A DNA stretch of 64,000 nt from Thetidibacter halocola (GCF_018224955.1 NZ_JAGTUU010000002.1:124001-188000), one strand, 5' to 3'. Shown: positions 1-10,174, counted from the first letter of the stretch. Translations and numbers: made by a program. Notes: a model not told the origin generated them from the sequence alone.

Positions 1-645
1 GACAAGCTGCCAGTTGGGGTCGTCGCTGCCCATCACGCGGGCATAGGTCCAGATGTCTTTCTGGCGCTTGACCGCGCGCGGCGAACCCTCGACAACCTCT
101 CCCTCGGCATTCTTCACGACAGAAGTCAGTTCACCCACATAGCGCACGGTGACTTCGGCGAGGCGCGAGTTTTCGTCGAAACTCGCGTCATGCAGCGTCA
201 GTTCGCGCACACCGACGAATTCCGCCTCGATCGTCAGGCCCTGCGCCTCGCGCGCGGCGACAACCTCGGCAAAGGTCTCGTAGACATCGGCGGCAAGGAA
301 TGGCTTGAGCTCTTCGATATCGCCGCGCTCGAACCCCATGAGGATCATCTCGTAGGCGCCGCGGGCACCCGAGAGGAATTCGGTCACGTTAAAGGACGGC
401 TCGACCCGCTTCATCGCTGCAAGCGCCTTGGCGGCATCCGACCCTTCGGGAACGTGATCGATGATGTCGTGATCCGGTCCGCCCTCGATCACCTCGAACT
501 CGTTCCGGCGCGAACGCTTTTCCGCCGGCGCCTTGGTCGCCTGCTTTTCGAACCCATCCCGCGTGCCCAGCACGTTGCGCAACCGCAGAACCAGGAACAC
601 GGCGATGCCGGCCAGCACCAGCAATTCGAGAATGGGGGAGTTCAT
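1..645 (-). CDS. Tim44-like domain protein, C-terminus cut off by window edge
   Basis: The minus-strand frame is open from ATG at 643-645 to the left edge, giving about 215 residues without a stop. It begins with a hydrophobic anchor (MNSPILELLVLAGIAVFLVL), followed by a charged linker and a Tim44/MPP-type domain with the typical segments RVEPSFNVTEFLSGARGAYEMI (shortened here) and RYVGELTSVV. Bacterial members of this family are inner-membrane-anchored proteins of poorly defined role related to mitochondrial import factor Tim44. It is divergent from fxsA, with about 100 bases between the start codons. Family assignment is by sequence recognition; function is unproven. Confidence 0.85.
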   Translation of the reverse strand, partial: MNSPILELLVLAGIAVFLVLRLRNVLGTRDGFEKQATKAPAEKRSRRNEFEVIEGGPDHDIIDHVPEGSDAAKALAAMKRVEPSFNVTEFLSGARGAYEMILMGFERGDIEELKPFLAADVYETFAEVVAAREAQGLTIEAEFVGVRELTLHDASFDENSRLAEVTVRYVGELTSVVKNAEGEVVEGSPRAVKRQKDIWTYARVMGSDDPNWQLV

Positions 646-748
646 TGGCACCTCTTGATGGGGCAACATGGAAAAGTCAGGATCGGTTCCTTATGTAGGG
701 GCTGCGATCCGTTTAGTCCACCGGGCGCAGAAAGAGGGAGAAGGCATC

Positions 749-1246
749 ATGTGGCTGTTCATCGCTTTTCTTACGGTCCCTCTGATCGAGATCGCCCTGT
801 TCATCCAGGTTGGCGGCCTGATCGGGTTATGGCCGACGCTGGGCATCGTGGTTCTGACCGCGATCCTGGGCACATGGCTTGTGCGAGCGCAGGGGCGCCT
901 GGCACTGGGCCAGTTGCGCACCAGCTTCGAGCGGCTGGACGACCCGTCCGAACCGCTAGCGCATGGTGCAATGATCCTGATTTCGGGCGCGCTGCTGCTG
1001 ACGCCGGGCTTCTTTACCGATGCCTTGGGCTTTTCGCTGCTGATCCCGGCGGTTCGGATGGCGGTGTTCCGCTGGCTGAAGTCGCGGGTGAAGGTCCAGA
1101 GTTTCACGATGGGGCCGCAGGATGGGCCCGGGCGCACCGAGCGACCGGCCCGCGAGGACGTGATCGAGGGCACCTTCACCGAAGCGCCCGATCCGTCGGC
1201 GTCGAAGCGGCCAAACCATCCCGGATCGGGTTGGACCCGGCACTGA
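749..1246 (+). CDS. fxsA: FxsA family membrane protein
   Basis: 165-residue protein with a hydrophobic N-terminal half (MWLFIAFLTVPLIEIALFIQ, then a second segment around GLWPTLGIVVLTAILG) and the FxsA-typical stretch GALLLTPGFFTDALGF. FxsA was named for suppressing F-plasmid exclusion of phage T7 in E. coli; its normal role is not established. I chose ATG 749 over an upstream in-frame start at 668 because the FxsA fold begins exactly there and a purine-rich ribosome site (GAGGGAGAAGG) lies just before it. The C-terminal 40 residues are polar and probably cytoplasmic. secB follows 87 bases downstream on the same strand. Confidence 0.85.
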   Translation: MWLFIAFLTVPLIEIALFIQVGGLIGLWPTLGIVVLTAILGTWLVRAQGRLALGQLRTSFERLDDPSEPLAHGAMILISGALLLTPGFFTDALGFSLLIPAVRMAVFRWLKSRVKVQSFTMGPQDGPGRTERPAREDVIEGTFTEAPDPSASKRPNHPGSGWTRH

Positions 1247-1333
1247 ACCCGCCACGGCACGGCAGGCATTGAGACGCCGGGCCGGGACTGCTATCACCCT
1301 GCCAACTTGGTATTTCAGGAAGGGACAGATCCC

Positions 1334-1852
1334 ATGGCAGAGAACGAAAACGGCGCCGCCGCCCAGCCGCAACCCGCCGCCCCGCAGGCAGCCCCCAAGA
1401 TGAACGTCCTCGCACAATTCGTGCGCGACATGTCCTTCGAGAACGTGCTGTCGCAAAAGGGTATCTCGGGCGAGGTGCAGCCGGACGTGCAGGTGCAGGT
1501 CAACCTCGACGCCAAGAAGCGTAACGTCGACAACCAGTACGAAGTGCTGATGAAGCTGAAGATCGACAGCAAGTCGAAGAGCAGCGGCGATCACCTGTTC
1601 CTGCTGGAGCTGGAATATGCCGGCGTATTCCAGATCGAGAACGTTCCGGACGATCAGATCCATCCCTACCTGCTGATCGAGTGCCCGCGCATGCTGTTCC
1701 CCTTCGTACGGCGCATCGTGTCGGACGTGACGCGCGACGGTGGCTTCCCGCCGCTGAACCTCGAGAATATCGACTTCCTCGCGCTCTACCGCGCCGAGTT
1801 GCAGCGTAGGTCGGCGGCAAAGCCGGCCGAGTCACCGCGCGCCGACGCCTAA
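1334..1852 (+). CDS. secB: Protein-export chaperone SecB
   Basis: 172-residue cytoplasmic export chaperone that keeps preproteins unfolded and hands them to SecA. The alphaproteobacterial SecB pattern is visible: an Ala/Pro/Gln-rich N-terminus, then [16 protein letters not shown], the [12 protein letters not shown] strand region and the conserved [25 protein letters not shown] segment. ATG 1334 is preferred to an upstream TTG at 1307 because AGGAAGGGACAG sits 7-17 bases before it. The stop codon overlaps the stop of the convergent dnaQ gene by 4 bases, so no terminator separates them. Confidence 0.95.
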   Translation: MAENENGAAAQPQPAAPQAAPKMNVLAQFVRDMSFENVLSQKGISGEVQPDVQVQVNLDAKKRNVDNQYEVLMKLKIDSKSKSSGDHLFLLELEYAGVFQIENVPDDQIHPYLLIECPRMLFPFVRRIVSDVTRDGGFPPLNLENIDFLALYRAELQRRSAAKPAESPRADA

Positions 1853-2577
1853 TTGCGCGACCAGAGGGCGGTTTCGCCCATCTTCTCGACAAAGGCGGCG
1901 TGAGCCGCCTTTTCCTTTTCCGACAGGCGGGACGGCAGCGGCGCCGGACGCGGGCGCGGGCGCCAGTCGTCATCCGACACGGTATCGCGGCCACGCTGGC
2001 CCGGCGCCGACAGCCCGAAATCCGGCTGCTTGCCGCCGATCAGTTCCAGGTAGACCTCGGCGAGAATCTCACTATCCAGCAGCGCGCCGTGCAGAGTGCG
2101 GTTCGAGTTGTCGATCCCGAAACGCCGGCACAGCGCATCCAGCGAGGCGGGCGAGCCAGGGAACTTTGACCGGGCGATCATCAGCGTGTCGATAGCGCGC
2201 GCATCGTCCAGACGGGGCAGGCCGACCCACGACAGTTCCGCGCTGAGAAAGCGCATGTCAAAGGCCGCGTTGTGGATCACCAGTTTTGCATCGCCGATGA
2301 AGTCGATGAAGTCCTTGGCCACCTTCTTGAACACCGGCTTGTCGCGCAACGTGACCTGACCAGGCTGGGCGGGGCGGGGTGGCGACAGAAGGTCTGGCCC
2401 GATGCCATGTACACCAAAAGCCTCGTCCGGCATGTTGCGTTCGGGATTGATGTACTGGTGATAGGTGCGGCCCGTGGGAACGTGATGCAGCAGTTCGATC
2501 GCGCCGATTTCCACAATCCGATCGCCCTGTTCCGGATCAAAGCCCGTGGTTTCGGTATCCAGCACGATTTCACGCAT
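1849..2577 (-). CDS. dnaQ: DNA polymerase III epsilon subunit (proofreading exonuclease)
   Basis: 242-residue DEDDh 3'-5' exonuclease of the replicative polymerase. The three exonuclease motifs are visible: ExoI DTETTGFD at residues 6-13, Exo[11 protein letters not shown], and Exo[13 protein letters not shown]. The ATG at 2575-2577 matches the family start ([12 protein letters not shown]) and lies 8 bases inside the coaE end. It is last in the leftward maf-aroE-coaE-dnaQ operon, a standard alphaproteobacterial order near the origin. The C-terminal tail past about residue 190 is proline/arginine-rich and probably binds the polymerase alpha subunit. Confidence 0.96.
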   Translation of the reverse strand: MREIVLDTETTGFDPEQGDRIVEIGAIELLHHVPTGRTYHQYINPERNMPDEAFGVHGIGPDLLSPPRPAQPGQVTLRDKPVFKKVAKDFIDFIGDAKLVIHNAAFDMRFLSAELSWVGLPRLDDARAIDTLMIARSKFPGSPASLDALCRRFGIDNSNRTLHGALLDSEILAEVYLELIGGKQPDFGLSAPGQRGRDTVSDDDWRPRPRPAPLPSRLSEKEKAAHAAFVEKMGETALWSRN

Positions 2578-3163
2578 TCCGCAGTCTTTCCCCGATGTCC
2601 GCCAGCACAGTCTGAACCTGCGCGCGGGCGTGTTCAACCGTGTCAGTCTCGATCACGTAGTCAGAGCGGGCGCATTTTTCCGCGTTGGGCATCTGTCGGG
2701 CCAGAATGCGGTCGACATCCTCGGCGGTCATGGTCCCACGTGCCAGAACGCGCTGGCGCTGAACCTCTGGCGGGATGGTGACGCAGGCCGTGGCATCCAT
2801 CTCGGCGTCGCCGCCGGTCTCGAACAAGAGGGGTATGTCGAAGACTCCGATTGCGTCGGGATGCGCGGCGGCAAAGGCCTCGCGGTCGGCGCGCACAAGG
2901 GGATGCACGATGGATTCGATGCGGGGCAGGGCGGTGGGATCGGTCGCGATGATGCCACGCAGCACCTCGCGCGATATCGCGCCGCCCCGAACAGCCTGCG
3001 GAAACTGCGCGGCAACAGGCCTAACGGCAGCGCCATGCTTTGCATACAATTTGTGCACCACCGCATCCGCATCCCAGACCGGGCAACCCGCCTCGGAAAA
3101 GAGCCCGGCTGTGGTAGACTTGCCCATGCCGATGGATCCGGTCAGGCCGAGGCGAAACCTCAT
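2570..3163 (-). CDS. coaE: Dephospho-CoA kinase
   Basis: 197-residue P-loop kinase for the last step of coenzyme A synthesis (ATP plus dephospho-CoA). The N-terminus [20 protein letters not shown] holds the Walker A motif at residues 8-15, followed by the CoaE-typical [10 protein letters not shown] and the lid region [18 protein letters not shown]. The start overlaps the aroE stop by 4 bases and its end overlaps dnaQ by 8, so translation is probably coupled along the operon. Confidence 0.96.
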   Translation of the reverse strand: MRFRLGLTGSIGMGKSTTAGLFSEAGCPVWDADAVVHKLYAKHGAAVRPVAAQFPQAVRGGAISREVLRGIIATDPTALPRIESIVHPLVRADREAFAAAHPDAIGVFDIPLLFETGGDAEMDATACVTIPPEVQRQRVLARGTMTAEDVDRILARQMPNAEKCARSDYVIETDTVEHARAQVQTVLADIGERLRNA

Positions 3164-3993
3164 GCCAGGACGGCCTCACGCAGGGCGGCGTCGACCTCGG
3201 GCCGGCGGCCGAACCAGCGCTCGAAACCCGGCACCGCCTGGTGCAGCAGCATTCCCAGCCCGTCGACCGTGCGGCAACCCTGTTCGCGCGCGACGCGAAG
3301 CAGGCGGGTTTCAAGCGGCGTATAGACCAGGTCGCTGACCACGGTGCCCGGTTGCAGACCATCCAGCGGCACGCGCAATTCCTGCTTGCCAACCATGCCC
3401 AGAGAGGTGGTGTTCACCACCAGTGCGCAATCCTCGAGGATATTGCCCGCCTGCACCCAGTCATGCACCTTGATCCTTGTGCCGAAATCCTCGCGCAGCT
3501 TTTCGGCGCGAAGGCGGGTGCGATTGGTCAGCCGGATTTCCGGCACGCCCACATCCAGCAGCGAGGCGAGGACCGCCCGCGCAGCGCCCCCTGCTCCCAG
3601 GACGGTCGCGGGACCGGCGTGAGGATCCCAGTCGGGGATAGTTTGGCGCAGATTCTCGATGAAACCGTATCCGTCGGTATTGTCCGCGTGGATGCGGCCA
3701 TCGGCGCGAAAGATCAACGTGTTGGCCGCGCCGATCAACGCTGCGCGATCCGAGACCAGATCGGCGATCTCCATCACCTTTTCCTTGTAGGGAATGGTGA
3801 CGTTCACGCCGACAAAGCCCAGTTCCGGCAGAAAGCGCAGCGCCTCGGCCAACTTGTGCGGGGCGATTTCCATCGGCACGTAATGGCCCGGCAAGTTGTA
3901 GCGTCGCAGCCAGTGGCCATGCAGCCGGGGCGAGCGGGAATGTGCGACCGGTGCGCCGATCACGCCGGCCAGCGGGATACGGTCGAGACTCAT
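3160..3993 (-). CDS. aroE: Shikimate dehydrogenase (NADP+)
   Basis: 277-residue enzyme reducing 3-dehydroshikimate to shikimate in aromatic amino acid synthesis. It carries the substrate-site motifs SRSPRLHG (residues 18-25) and [10 protein letters not shown] (with the catalytic Lys), and the NADP-binding loop [11 protein letters not shown]. Length matches AroE. The start overlaps the maf stop by 4 bases and its stop overlaps coaE by 4, so it sits inside a tightly packed operon. Confidence 0.96.
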   Translation of the reverse strand: MSLDRIPLAGVIGAPVAHSRSPRLHGHWLRRYNLPGHYVPMEIAPHKLAEALRFLPELGFVGVNVTIPYKEKVMEIADLVSDRAALIGAANTLIFRADGRIHADNTDGYGFIENLRQTIPDWDPHAGPATVLGAGGAARAVLASLLDVGVPEIRLTNRTRLRAEKLREDFGTRIKVHDWVQAGNILEDCALVVNTTSLGMVGKQELRVPLDGLQPGTVVSDLVYTPLETRLLRVAREQGCRTVDGLGMLLHQAVPGFERWFGRRPEVDAALREAVLA

Positions 3994-4586
3994 GCGGGGA
4001 TGTCTCCTCTCAGGGCGAGGGCGTTGAGCAGTTCAATCAGCGGCAGACCGAGGATGGTGAAATGGTCGCCCTGGACAGAGGCGAAGAGGCGCAGCCCTTC
4101 CTCCTCGATCCGGTAACCGCCGACAGAGGACCCGATCCCGGGCCAGTTCCGGTCGAGATAGGCGTCAAGATAGGTGTCGGAAAACTGGCGCATGGTCAGT
4201 CGTGCGACGCCGACATGCCGCCAGACGGGTTTTCCCTCGTCAAAGAGGACAGCGGCGGACAACAGGCGATGCGTCTGTCCGCGCAGGCGCAGCAACTGCT
4301 CGTGCGCCACGTCGCGCGTCGGAGGCTTGGCCAGGATCTCGCGGTCGATTTCCAGGACCTGATCGCAGCCCAGCACAAGCGCCTGCGGATGGCGGGCGGC
4401 GATGCGGCCGGCCTTGGCCTCGGCCAGTGCGTCGGCCACGTCGCGCGGTGTCGCGCCCTCTGCCACAAGCGACTGGCGGATGGCCTCTTCGTCGACGCGA
4501 GGCGAATCGATCTCGATCCGCAGTCCGGCGGCACGCAACATGTCGGCCCGTGTCCGGGAACCGGAGGCCAGGATGAGGTCAGACAT
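3990..4586 (-). CDS. maf: Maf-like nucleoside triphosphate pyrophosphatase
   Basis: 198-residue Maf/HAM1-related pyrophosphatase that hydrolyses non-canonical or methylated NTPs and is linked in some bacteria to septum inhibition. Family marks are [14 protein letters not shown] at the N-terminus, [10 protein letters not shown], and [16 protein letters not shown] around the catalytic acidic residue. The ATG at 4584-4586 gives the family start ([10 protein letters not shown]); a longer reading to 4955 is rejected because its added 123 residues resemble no Maf extension and would cover the candidate origin. First gene of the leftward operon. Confidence 0.93.
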   Translation of the reverse strand: MSDLILASGSRTRADMLRAAGLRIEIDSPRVDEEAIRQSLVAEGATPRDVADALAEAKAGRIAARHPQALVLGCDQVLEIDREILAKPPTRDVAHEQLLRLRGQTHRLLSAAVLFDEGKPVWRHVGVARLTMRQFSDTYLDAYLDRNWPGIGSSVGGYRIEEEGLRLFASVQGDHFTILGLPLIELLNALALRGDIPA

Positions 4587-5113
4587 CTGGATAACTCTGG
4601 GTGAAACCCTGCGGTGAAACTTGTGCGCCGTTTTGCGGAAAAACCGGCGCTGTGGCAAGCATGGGGACGAATGCCGACTTGTACGAGACCCCGGCCAAGT
4701 CTGTTCGCGCGGTGGATGGGAAAACCGGCCCCGTGTTGAAAACCGGTTCATCCCGGTTTGATCCCGCAAAGGATCAACACGGCCACTCGCGGGCATCATA
4801 GAGCGATTCACGCAACCCTGCCAAAGGCTTGGTGGCATAGTGAAGCCGGTTTCCCGGTTTATCCACAGCAGCGGGTTCCGATCCACCCAACTGGGGATCA
4901 TCTGTTTAGAACTCGTTAATCCACAGCCAAAGGCATGTCCTACAAACTTCATCATCTCTTTAATTTCTTACTTTTTTGTAAAGAAGTCCGGATCAGGGAC
5001 ACCGATTGACGCCAAGCCCCGCTTCGGAGTAAGACCCACCTGCCCCGGTCCCGGGGTGGATTTCCCAGCTAAGACGACCAGAAACGGACCTGCGGGTCCG
5101 GGAGAGCGATTTG
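4587..5113. other. Candidate chromosomal replication origin (oriC), gene-free
   Basis: The only gene-free stretch over 300 bases in the window, between divergent maf and rho. It contains one perfect DnaA box (4859-4867), an 8-of-9 match TAATCCACA at 4917-4925, an inverted repeat TTGATCC/GGATCAA (4758-4764 and 4771-4777), an AT-rich tract at about 4945-4985 that could unwind, and six copies of AAACCGG/CCGGTTT (4641, 4722, 4740, 4753, 4846, 4854). In alphaproteobacteria such as Caulobacter and Rickettsia oriC lies near this gene block, and parS sites follow 3-5 kb away. hemE and the RP001 gene, usual oriC neighbours there, are absent here. Origin function is inferred. Confidence 0.55.
4859..4867 (+). 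promoter_or_regulatory. DnaA box (perfect TTATCCACA)
   Basis: The bases TTATCCACA match the consensus DnaA-binding 9-mer exactly. The box sits in the middle of the maf-rho gap and overlaps the last of six CCGGTTT motifs (4854-4860). A single perfect 9-mer can occur by chance, but its place in the candidate origin makes it credible. Confidence 0.6.
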
Positions 5114-6385
5114 ATGACCGTGGACCGCCTGAACCTTGCCGACCTGAAGGCCCAGAGCCCCAAGGATCTTCTCGACATGGCCGAGGAGCTCGAGATCGAG
5201 AACGCCTCGACGATGCGCAAGGGCGAGATGATGTTCCAGATCCTGCGTGAGCGGGCGGATGAAGGCTGGGAGATTTTCGGCGACGGCGTGCTGGAAGTGC
5301 TCCAGGACGGGTTCGGTTTCCTGCGCTCGCCCGAGGCGAACTACCTGCCGGGTCCGGACGACATCTATGTCTCGCCCGACATGATCCGGAAGTATTCGCT
5401 GCGCACGGGCGACACCATCGAGGGAGAGATCAAGGCGCCTGACGAGAATGAGCGCTATTTCGCCCTGGTGTCGGTCACGCGGATCAATTTCGAGGACCCG
5501 GAAAAGGCACGTCACAAGATCGCGTTCGACAACCTGACGCCGCTCTATCCAAACGAACGGCTGAAAATGGAGATCGAGGATCCGACGATCCGGGACCGTT
5601 CGGCTCGGATCATCGACCTTGTGGCCCCGATCGGGATGGGCCAGCGCGCGTTGATCGTTGCGCCGCCTCGGACCGGCAAGACGGTTCTGTTGCAGAACAT
5701 CGCGCATTCGATCGAAACCAATCACCCGGAATGCTACCTGATCGTCCTGCTGATCGACGAACGTCCCGAGGAAGTGACGGACATGCAGCGGTCGGTCAAG
5801 GGCGAGGTCGTGTCGTCGACCTTTGACGAACCAGCGACGCGGCACGTGGCGGTCAGCGAGATGGTCATCGAAAAGGCCAAGCGGTTGGTGGAACACAAGC
5901 GAGATGTTGTGATCCTTCTGGATTCGATCACAAGACTTGGTAGAGCCTTTAACACCGTTGTGCCATCCTCGGGCAAGGTTCTGACCGGTGGTGTGGATGC
6001 CAATGCGTTGCAACGCCCCAAGCGGTTCTTCGGTGCGGCACGGAACATCGAGGAAGGCGGCAGCTTGACCATCATCGCTACCGCCCTGATCGATACGGGT
6101 AGCCGGATGGACGAAGTCATCTTCGAAGAATTCAAGGGCACCGGCAACTCGGAGATCGTTCTGGATCGCAAGGTGGCGGACAAGCGTGTCTTCCCGGCAA
6201 TGGACATTCTCAAGTCCGGCACGCGGAAAGAGGAACTGCTGGTCGACAAGGGCGACTTGCAAAAGACTTTCGTCCTGCGGCGCATCCTGAACCCGATGGG
6301 CACGACGGATGCCATCGAGTTCCTGATTTCGAAGCTGAAGCAGACGAAATCGAACGCCGAGTTCTTTGACTCGATGAACAGCTGA
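5114..6385 (+). CDS. rho: Transcription termination factor Rho
   Basis: 423-residue hexameric RNA helicase that ends transcription at Rho-dependent sites. The N-terminal Rho domain ([20 protein letters not shown]) and the RNA-binding OB fold ([19 protein letters not shown]) are followed by the ATPase core with Walker A APPRTGKT at about residues 182-190 and Walker [15 protein letters not shown] at about 263. The ATG at 5114 follows a GGGAGAGCG ribosome site; the preceding TTG at 5111 is less likely. It is the first rightward gene beside the candidate origin; mnmE follows after 16 bases. Confidence 0.97.
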   Translation: MTVDRLNLADLKAQSPKDLLDMAEELEIENASTMRKGEMMFQILRERADEGWEIFGDGVLEVLQDGFGFLRSPEANYLPGPDDIYVSPDMIRKYSLRTGDTIEGEIKAPDENERYFALVSVTRINFEDPEKARHKIAFDNLTPLYPNERLKMEIEDPTIRDRSARIIDLVAPIGMGQRALIVAPPRTGKTVLLQNIAHSIETNHPECYLIVLLIDERPEEVTDMQRSVKGEVVSSTFDEPATRHVAVSEMVIEKAKRLVEHKRDVVILLDSITRLGRAFNTVVPSSGKVLTGGVDANALQRPKRFFGAARNIEEGGSLTIIATALIDTGSRMDEVIFEEFKGTGNSEIVLDRKVADKRVFPAMDILKSGTRKEELLVDKGDLQKTFVLRRILNPMGTTDAIEFLISKLKQTKSNAEFFDSMNS

Positions 6386-6401
6386 ACGAAAGGCGCGGGC
6401 G

Positions 6402-7682
6402 ATGGATACGATCTTTGCTCTCGCCTCGGCAGAGGGCAAGGCGGGGGTATCCGTCGTGCGCCTCTCGGGGCCGCGTAGCCATGACGTGGCACGCGCCATG
6501 TCCGGCAGCTTGCCAGAGCCTCGGCGCGCAGGTCTGCGACGCCTCGTGGATCGAGCAGGCGTATTTCTTGACGAGGCCCTGGTTCTGGTTTTCGAAGAGT
6601 CGCGCAGTTTCACTGGCGAAGCGGTCGTCGAGTTTCACCTTCATGGCAGTATTGCCGTCATCCACGCTGTCCTGAAGGACCTGGGCACCCATGAGGGGCT
6701 GCGCCTTGCGGAGCCGGGCGAGTTCACGAGACGAGCGATGGAGAACGGACGCCTGGACCTGACGCAGGTCGAAGCGCTGTCCGATCTTATAGCGTCCGAG
6801 ACCGAGGCGCAGCGCATGCAAGCGTTGAGGGTCTTGTCTGGTGAGCTTGGCGGGAAAGTCGAGAGCTGGCGGCGCGACCTTGTCCGGGCGGCCTCGTTGT
6901 TAGAGGTGACAATCGACTTTGCCGATGAGGAGGTGCCGGTCGATGTGAGCGATGAGGTGCGCGCTTTGTTGGGGGCTGTCGTCGATGGGCTCTCGACCGA
7001 GTTGCACGGAAGTGCTGCGGCAGAACGGATTCGGGCGGGCTTTGAGGTTGCGATCGTGGGGCCACCGAATGCCGGGAAATCGACCCTGTTGAATTATCTC
7101 GCCGGGCGGGAAGCGGCGATCACCTCGGAGATCGCCGGCACTACCCGTGATGTCATCGAGGTTCGGATGGATATCGGGGGTCTGCCGGTCACGCTGCTGG
7201 ATACCGCGGGCCTGCGCGATTCCGAGGATGTCGTGGAACGGATCGGTGTGGATCGTGCCCGGGAACGGGCGGGACGGGCGGATCTTCGGCTACACCTGGT
7301 GCCTGCGGGCGATACACCGATCCTTCCCGTCTTGGTTGGTGATATCGTGCGCGTGGCCAAACAGGACGACGGAAATGGTAGGGGCATATCGGGCCTGACA
7401 GGGGCCGGGGTGACGGGACTGGTCGATGAAATCCGCGAGACGCTGTCGGCGCGCGTCGCACGCGCAGGTCTTGCGACCAGAGAACGACATCGGATGGCGA
7501 TGGAGTCGGGCAAGGAGCAGTTGCAGCAAGCGTTGGTGTTGCTGGATACCGGTCCGGATGAGTATGAACTGGCTAGCGAAGAGATTCGCCTGGCAATCCG
7601 CCGGCTCGAGGCGTTGCTGGGCCGTGTCGACGTCGAACATCTGCTGGATGTAATCTTTTCCAGCTTCTGCATCGGGAAGTGA
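6402..7682 (+). CDS. mnmE: tRNA modification GTPase MnmE (TrmE)
   Basis: 426-residue GTPase that, with MnmG, installs the 5-aminomethyl-type group on wobble uridine 34 of certain tRNAs. The N-terminal folate-binding domain ([23 protein letters not shown]) is followed by helical and G domains: P-loop GPPNAGKST at about residue 219, G3 DTAGLR at about 265, and the C-terminal FCIGK with its essential Cys. The usual NKxD (G4) motif reads AKQD at about residue 319, so the guanine-contacting Asn is replaced. It is somewhat shorter than the E. coli protein (454). Confidence 0.96.
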   Translation: MDTIFALASAEGKAGVSVVRLSGPRSHDVARAMSGSLPEPRRAGLRRLVDRAGVFLDEALVLVFEESRSFTGEAVVEFHLHGSIAVIHAVLKDLGTHEGLRLAEPGEFTRRAMENGRLDLTQVEALSDLIASETEAQRMQALRVLSGELGGKVESWRRDLVRAASLLEVTIDFADEEVPVDVSDEVRALLGAVVDGLSTELHGSAAAERIRAGFEVAIVGPPNAGKSTLLNYLAGREAAITSEIAGTTRDVIEVRMDIGGLPVTLLDTAGLRDSEDVVERIGVDRARERAGRADLRLHLVPAGDTPILPVLVGDIVRVAKQDDGNGRGISGLTGAGVTGLVDEIRETLSARVARAGLATRERHRMAMESGKEQLQQALVLLDTGPDEYELASEEIRLAIRRLEALLGRVDVEHLLDVIFSSFCIGK

Positions 7683-7685
7683 GGA

Positions 7686-9560
7686 GTGTTTCACGTGAAA
7701 CATGGTGACTACGATGTTCTGGTCATCGGCGGAGGACACGCCGGGGTCGAGGCCGCCTGCGCGGCGGCACGAATGCGCGCTCGAACCGGGCTTGTCACCC
7801 TGAAGGCCGGAGACCTTGGCGTGATGTCCTGCAATCCGGCAATCGGCGGTCTTGGTAAAGGTCATCTTGTCCGAGAGATCGATGCCTTCGATGGCGTCAT
7901 GGGCCGTGCAGCGGATTACGCCGGCATCCAGTTTCGGCTTCTGAACCGGAGCAAGGGCCCGGCGGTTCAAGGCCCGCGCACGCAGGCGGACCGCAGCCGG
8001 TATCGAGAAGCCATCGCGTCGCTTGTTGCGGCCATGCCGAATTGCGATGTCATTGTGGGCGAAGTCGTCGACCTTTTGCAGACTGGAACACGCATCTCTG
8101 GTATCTGCCTTGCCGACGGGTCCGAAATCCGGTCTCGATCGGTGGTTCTGACCAGCGGCACGTTCCTGGGGGGGATCATTCACATCGGTGACGTGTCCCG
8201 GCCTGGCGGCCGGATGGGCGATGACCCATCGAACCGCCTGTCGGCGCGGGTGCGCGACATGGGATTGCCACTTGGACGGTTGAAGACGGGAACACCGCCT
8301 CGGCTCGAGGGAAAGACAATTGCTTGGGAAAAGCTGGAGATGCAGCCGGGCGACGACGACCCGGTGATGTTCTCGTTCCTGTCCGATGCCCCTGTCGCCC
8401 GCCAGGTGTCCTGCGGGATTACCCATACAAACGAAAGTACTCATGAGATCATCGCCGAGAACCTGAAACGATCCGCGATGTATGGAGGCCATATCGACGG
8501 TGTCGGACCACGCTACTGTCCGTCGATCGAGGATAAGGTCGTGCGCTTTGCCGACAAGGCGTCTCACCAGGTGTTCCTGGAGCCTGAGGGTTTGGATACC
8601 GATACGGTCTATCCCAACGGTATCTCCACCTCGCTTCCCGAGGACGTGCAGGAGGCCTACGTCCGCACCATCGCGGGTCTTGAAAACGCCCGGATTCTCC
8701 AGCCAGGCTATGCCATAGAATATGATTACGTGGACCCTCGCGCATTGGACGGCCGCCTTGCCGTGCGCGGCATCGACGGTCTTTTCCTTGCTGGGCAAAT
8801 CAATGGAACGACGGGATACGAGGAAGCAGCAGCCCAGGGACTCGCGGCGGGCTTGAACGCGGCGATGGCTGCACGGAACTGCGATTCCTTGCTGTTCAGC
8901 AGGACCACCAGTTATATCGGCGTCATGATTGACGATCTGATCACCCGCGGCGTCACGGAACCCTATCGAATGTTCACCTCGCGTGCTGAATTCAGATTGC
9001 ATCTGCGTGCCGACAATGCAGATCAGCGGTTGACGCCAACTGCGATTGCATGCGGTTGCGTGTCCAGCGAACGTCAGCAGGCATTCAACAACAAGATCGA
9101 AGCCCTGGAGCGGGCAAAATCTGATCTGGGTGACATACGGATCTCTCCGGCCACGGCCGAACAGCTGGGCATTGCCGTGTCGCGGGACGGCGCGCGTCGC
9201 ACGGCGTTTGATATTCTTAGTCACAAGGATGTGGATTGGGATGGTCTTACGGATGTTTTTCCGGAGCTTTCCTCGATTGACAGAGACATCGGTCAGCAAC
9301 TGAAACGTGAAGCGACCTACGCCAATTATCTCGAGCGTCAGGAACGTGACGCGGCAGCCTTGCGCAAGGATGAAACGCTGACGATTCCATCGGATTTCGA
9401 TTTTGATGGGCTGTCGGGTCTATCGAATGAACTGAAAGCGAAACTGCGGCGAAGCCACCCTGAGAACTTGGCGCAGGCCGCCCGGATCGAAGGCATGACA
9501 CCGGCGGCGTTGACCTTGATCCTCGCGCACGTCCGGCGCCTCGGCCGGGAAACGGCTTGA
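7686..9560 (+). CDS. mnmG: tRNA uridine-34 modification enzyme MnmG (GidA), FAD-dependent
   Basis: 624-residue FAD-binding partner of MnmE. The N-terminus has the dinucleotide loop [12 protein letters not shown], then [19 protein letters not shown], and the C-terminus carries the GidA-associated helical domain. It starts 3 bases after mnmE. Two GTG starts are possible: 7686 (MFHVKHGDY) and 7695 (MKHGDY). The second has a better-spaced ribosome site (GAGGAG at 7681-7686, 8 bases upstream), so the true start may be 7695. The first codons are built on a perfect parS sequence, so this gene start also serves as a ParB-binding site. Confidence 0.96.
   Translation: MFHVKHGDYDVLVIGGGHAGVEAACAAARMRARTGLVTLKAGDLGVMSCNPAIGGLGKGHLVREIDAFDGVMGRAADYAGIQFRLLNRSKGPAVQGPRTQADRSRYREAIASLVAAMPNCDVIVGEVVDLLQTGTRISGICLADGSEIRSRSVVLTSGTFLGGIIHIGDVSRPGGRMGDDPSNRLSARVRDMGLPLGRLKTGTPPRLEGKTIAWEKLEMQPGDDDPVMFSFLSDAPVARQVSCGITHTNESTHEIIAENLKRSAMYGGHIDGVGPRYCPSIEDKVVRFADKASHQVFLEPEGLDTDTVYPNGISTSLPEDVQEAYVRTIAGLENARILQPGYAIEYDYVDPRALDGRLAVRGIDGLFLAGQINGTTGYEEAAAQGLAAGLNAAMAARNCDSLLFSRTTSYIGVMIDDLITRGVTEPYRMFTSRAEFRLHLRADNADQRLTPTAIACGCVSSERQQAFNNKIEALERAKSDLGDIRISPATAEQLGIAVSRDGARRTAFDILSHKDVDWDGLTDVFPELSSIDRDIGQQLKREATYANYLERQERDAAALRKDETLTIPSDFDFDGLSGLSNELKAKLRRSHPENLAQAARIEGMTPAALTLILAHVRRLGRETA
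7687..7702. other. parS centromere site 1
   Basis: TGTTTCACGTGAAACA, a perfect 16-base palindrome identical to the broadly conserved parS consensus bound by ParB. It lies within the first codons of mnmG (coding FHVK) and about 2.6 kb from the candidate origin, as expected for a chromosomal partition site whose parA and parB genes follow at 10.2-11.9 kb. Confidence 0.93.
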
Positions 9561-10174
9561 TGCACGATGTCTTGAGAGAGCTCGATGTTTCACGTGAAAC
9601 ATCCGAGCGCCTCGCTCGCTACGCGGATCTGCTCGAAAAGTGGAGCCAGAAGATCAACCTCGTTTCGCCGACCACTTTGTCGGAGGCGGACGTCCGGCAC
9701 TTTGCGGATTCCGCCCAATTGCTGACGCTGGTCCATCCTGAAAACGGAAAATGGGTGGACCTGGGCAGTGGGGCAGGGTTCCCTGGGCTCGTCGTCGCGA
9801 CAATTGCCGCAGAGCGACATCCCGCGCTTCATGTGATCATGATCGAATCCGATCAGCGCAAGTGTGTCTTCCTTCGGACGGTCATTCGCGAACTTGGGCT
9901 CGAGGCGAGGGTTTTGACCGAACGCATCGAGCGGGTGGAACCGCAGCAGGCGCAATACATCTCGGCCCGTGCGCTGGCCCCGCTCGACGATCTTCTTCCT
10001 CTCGTGCATCGCCATTGTGCGCCTGGCTGTGTCGCGCTGTTGCCCAAGGGCGCGACATGGAAAAAAGAGGTGGAAAAGGCTCGGGGGCAGTGGCGGTTCA
10101 GCCTCGCTTCGCATAAAAGTCGGACTGACCCAGGCGCAGTCATCCTGGAAATCGGAGATATCGCACATGCCTGA
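9560..10174 (+). CDS. rsmG: 16S rRNA (guanine-527-N7)-methyltransferase RsmG (GidB)
   Basis: 204-residue SAM-dependent methyltransferase acting on G527 of 16S rRNA. The SAM-binding loop is VDLGSGAGFPGLVVA, preceded by NLVSPTTLSEADVRHFADSAQLL, both typical of RsmG. The ATG at 9560 overlaps the mnmG stop (TGATG); a TTG at 9557 is the less likely alternative. The early codons (LDVSRETSE) are encoded by the second parS site. Loss of RsmG is known to give low-level streptomycin resistance in other bacteria. Confidence 0.95.
   Translation: MHDVLRELDVSRETSERLARYADLLEKWSQKINLVSPTTLSEADVRHFADSAQLLTLVHPENGKWVDLGSGAGFPGLVVATIAAERHPALHVIMIESDQRKCVFLRTVIRELGLEARVLTERIERVEPQQAQYISARALAPLDDLLPLVHRHCAPGCVALLPKGATWKKEVEKARGQWRFSLASHKSRTDPGAVILEIGDIAHA
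9586..9601. other. parS centromere site 2
   Basis: A second exact copy of TGTTTCACGTGAAACA, 1.9 kb from the first, inside rsmG codons 9-15 (coding VSRET). The same consensus is read in a different frame from the mnmG copy, so the DNA palindrome, not the peptide, is what is conserved. Confidence 0.93.

Noticed and set aside
4587-4955. N-terminal extension of maf across the maf-rho gap
   Set aside because: The added peptide has no Maf-like features; the family start with its conserved LASGS is at 4586.
5006-5034. Possible rho promoter (TTGACG with GTAAGA 17 bases later)
   Set aside because: The -35 is fair but the -10 candidate matches TATAAT at only one of six bases; not strong enough to list.
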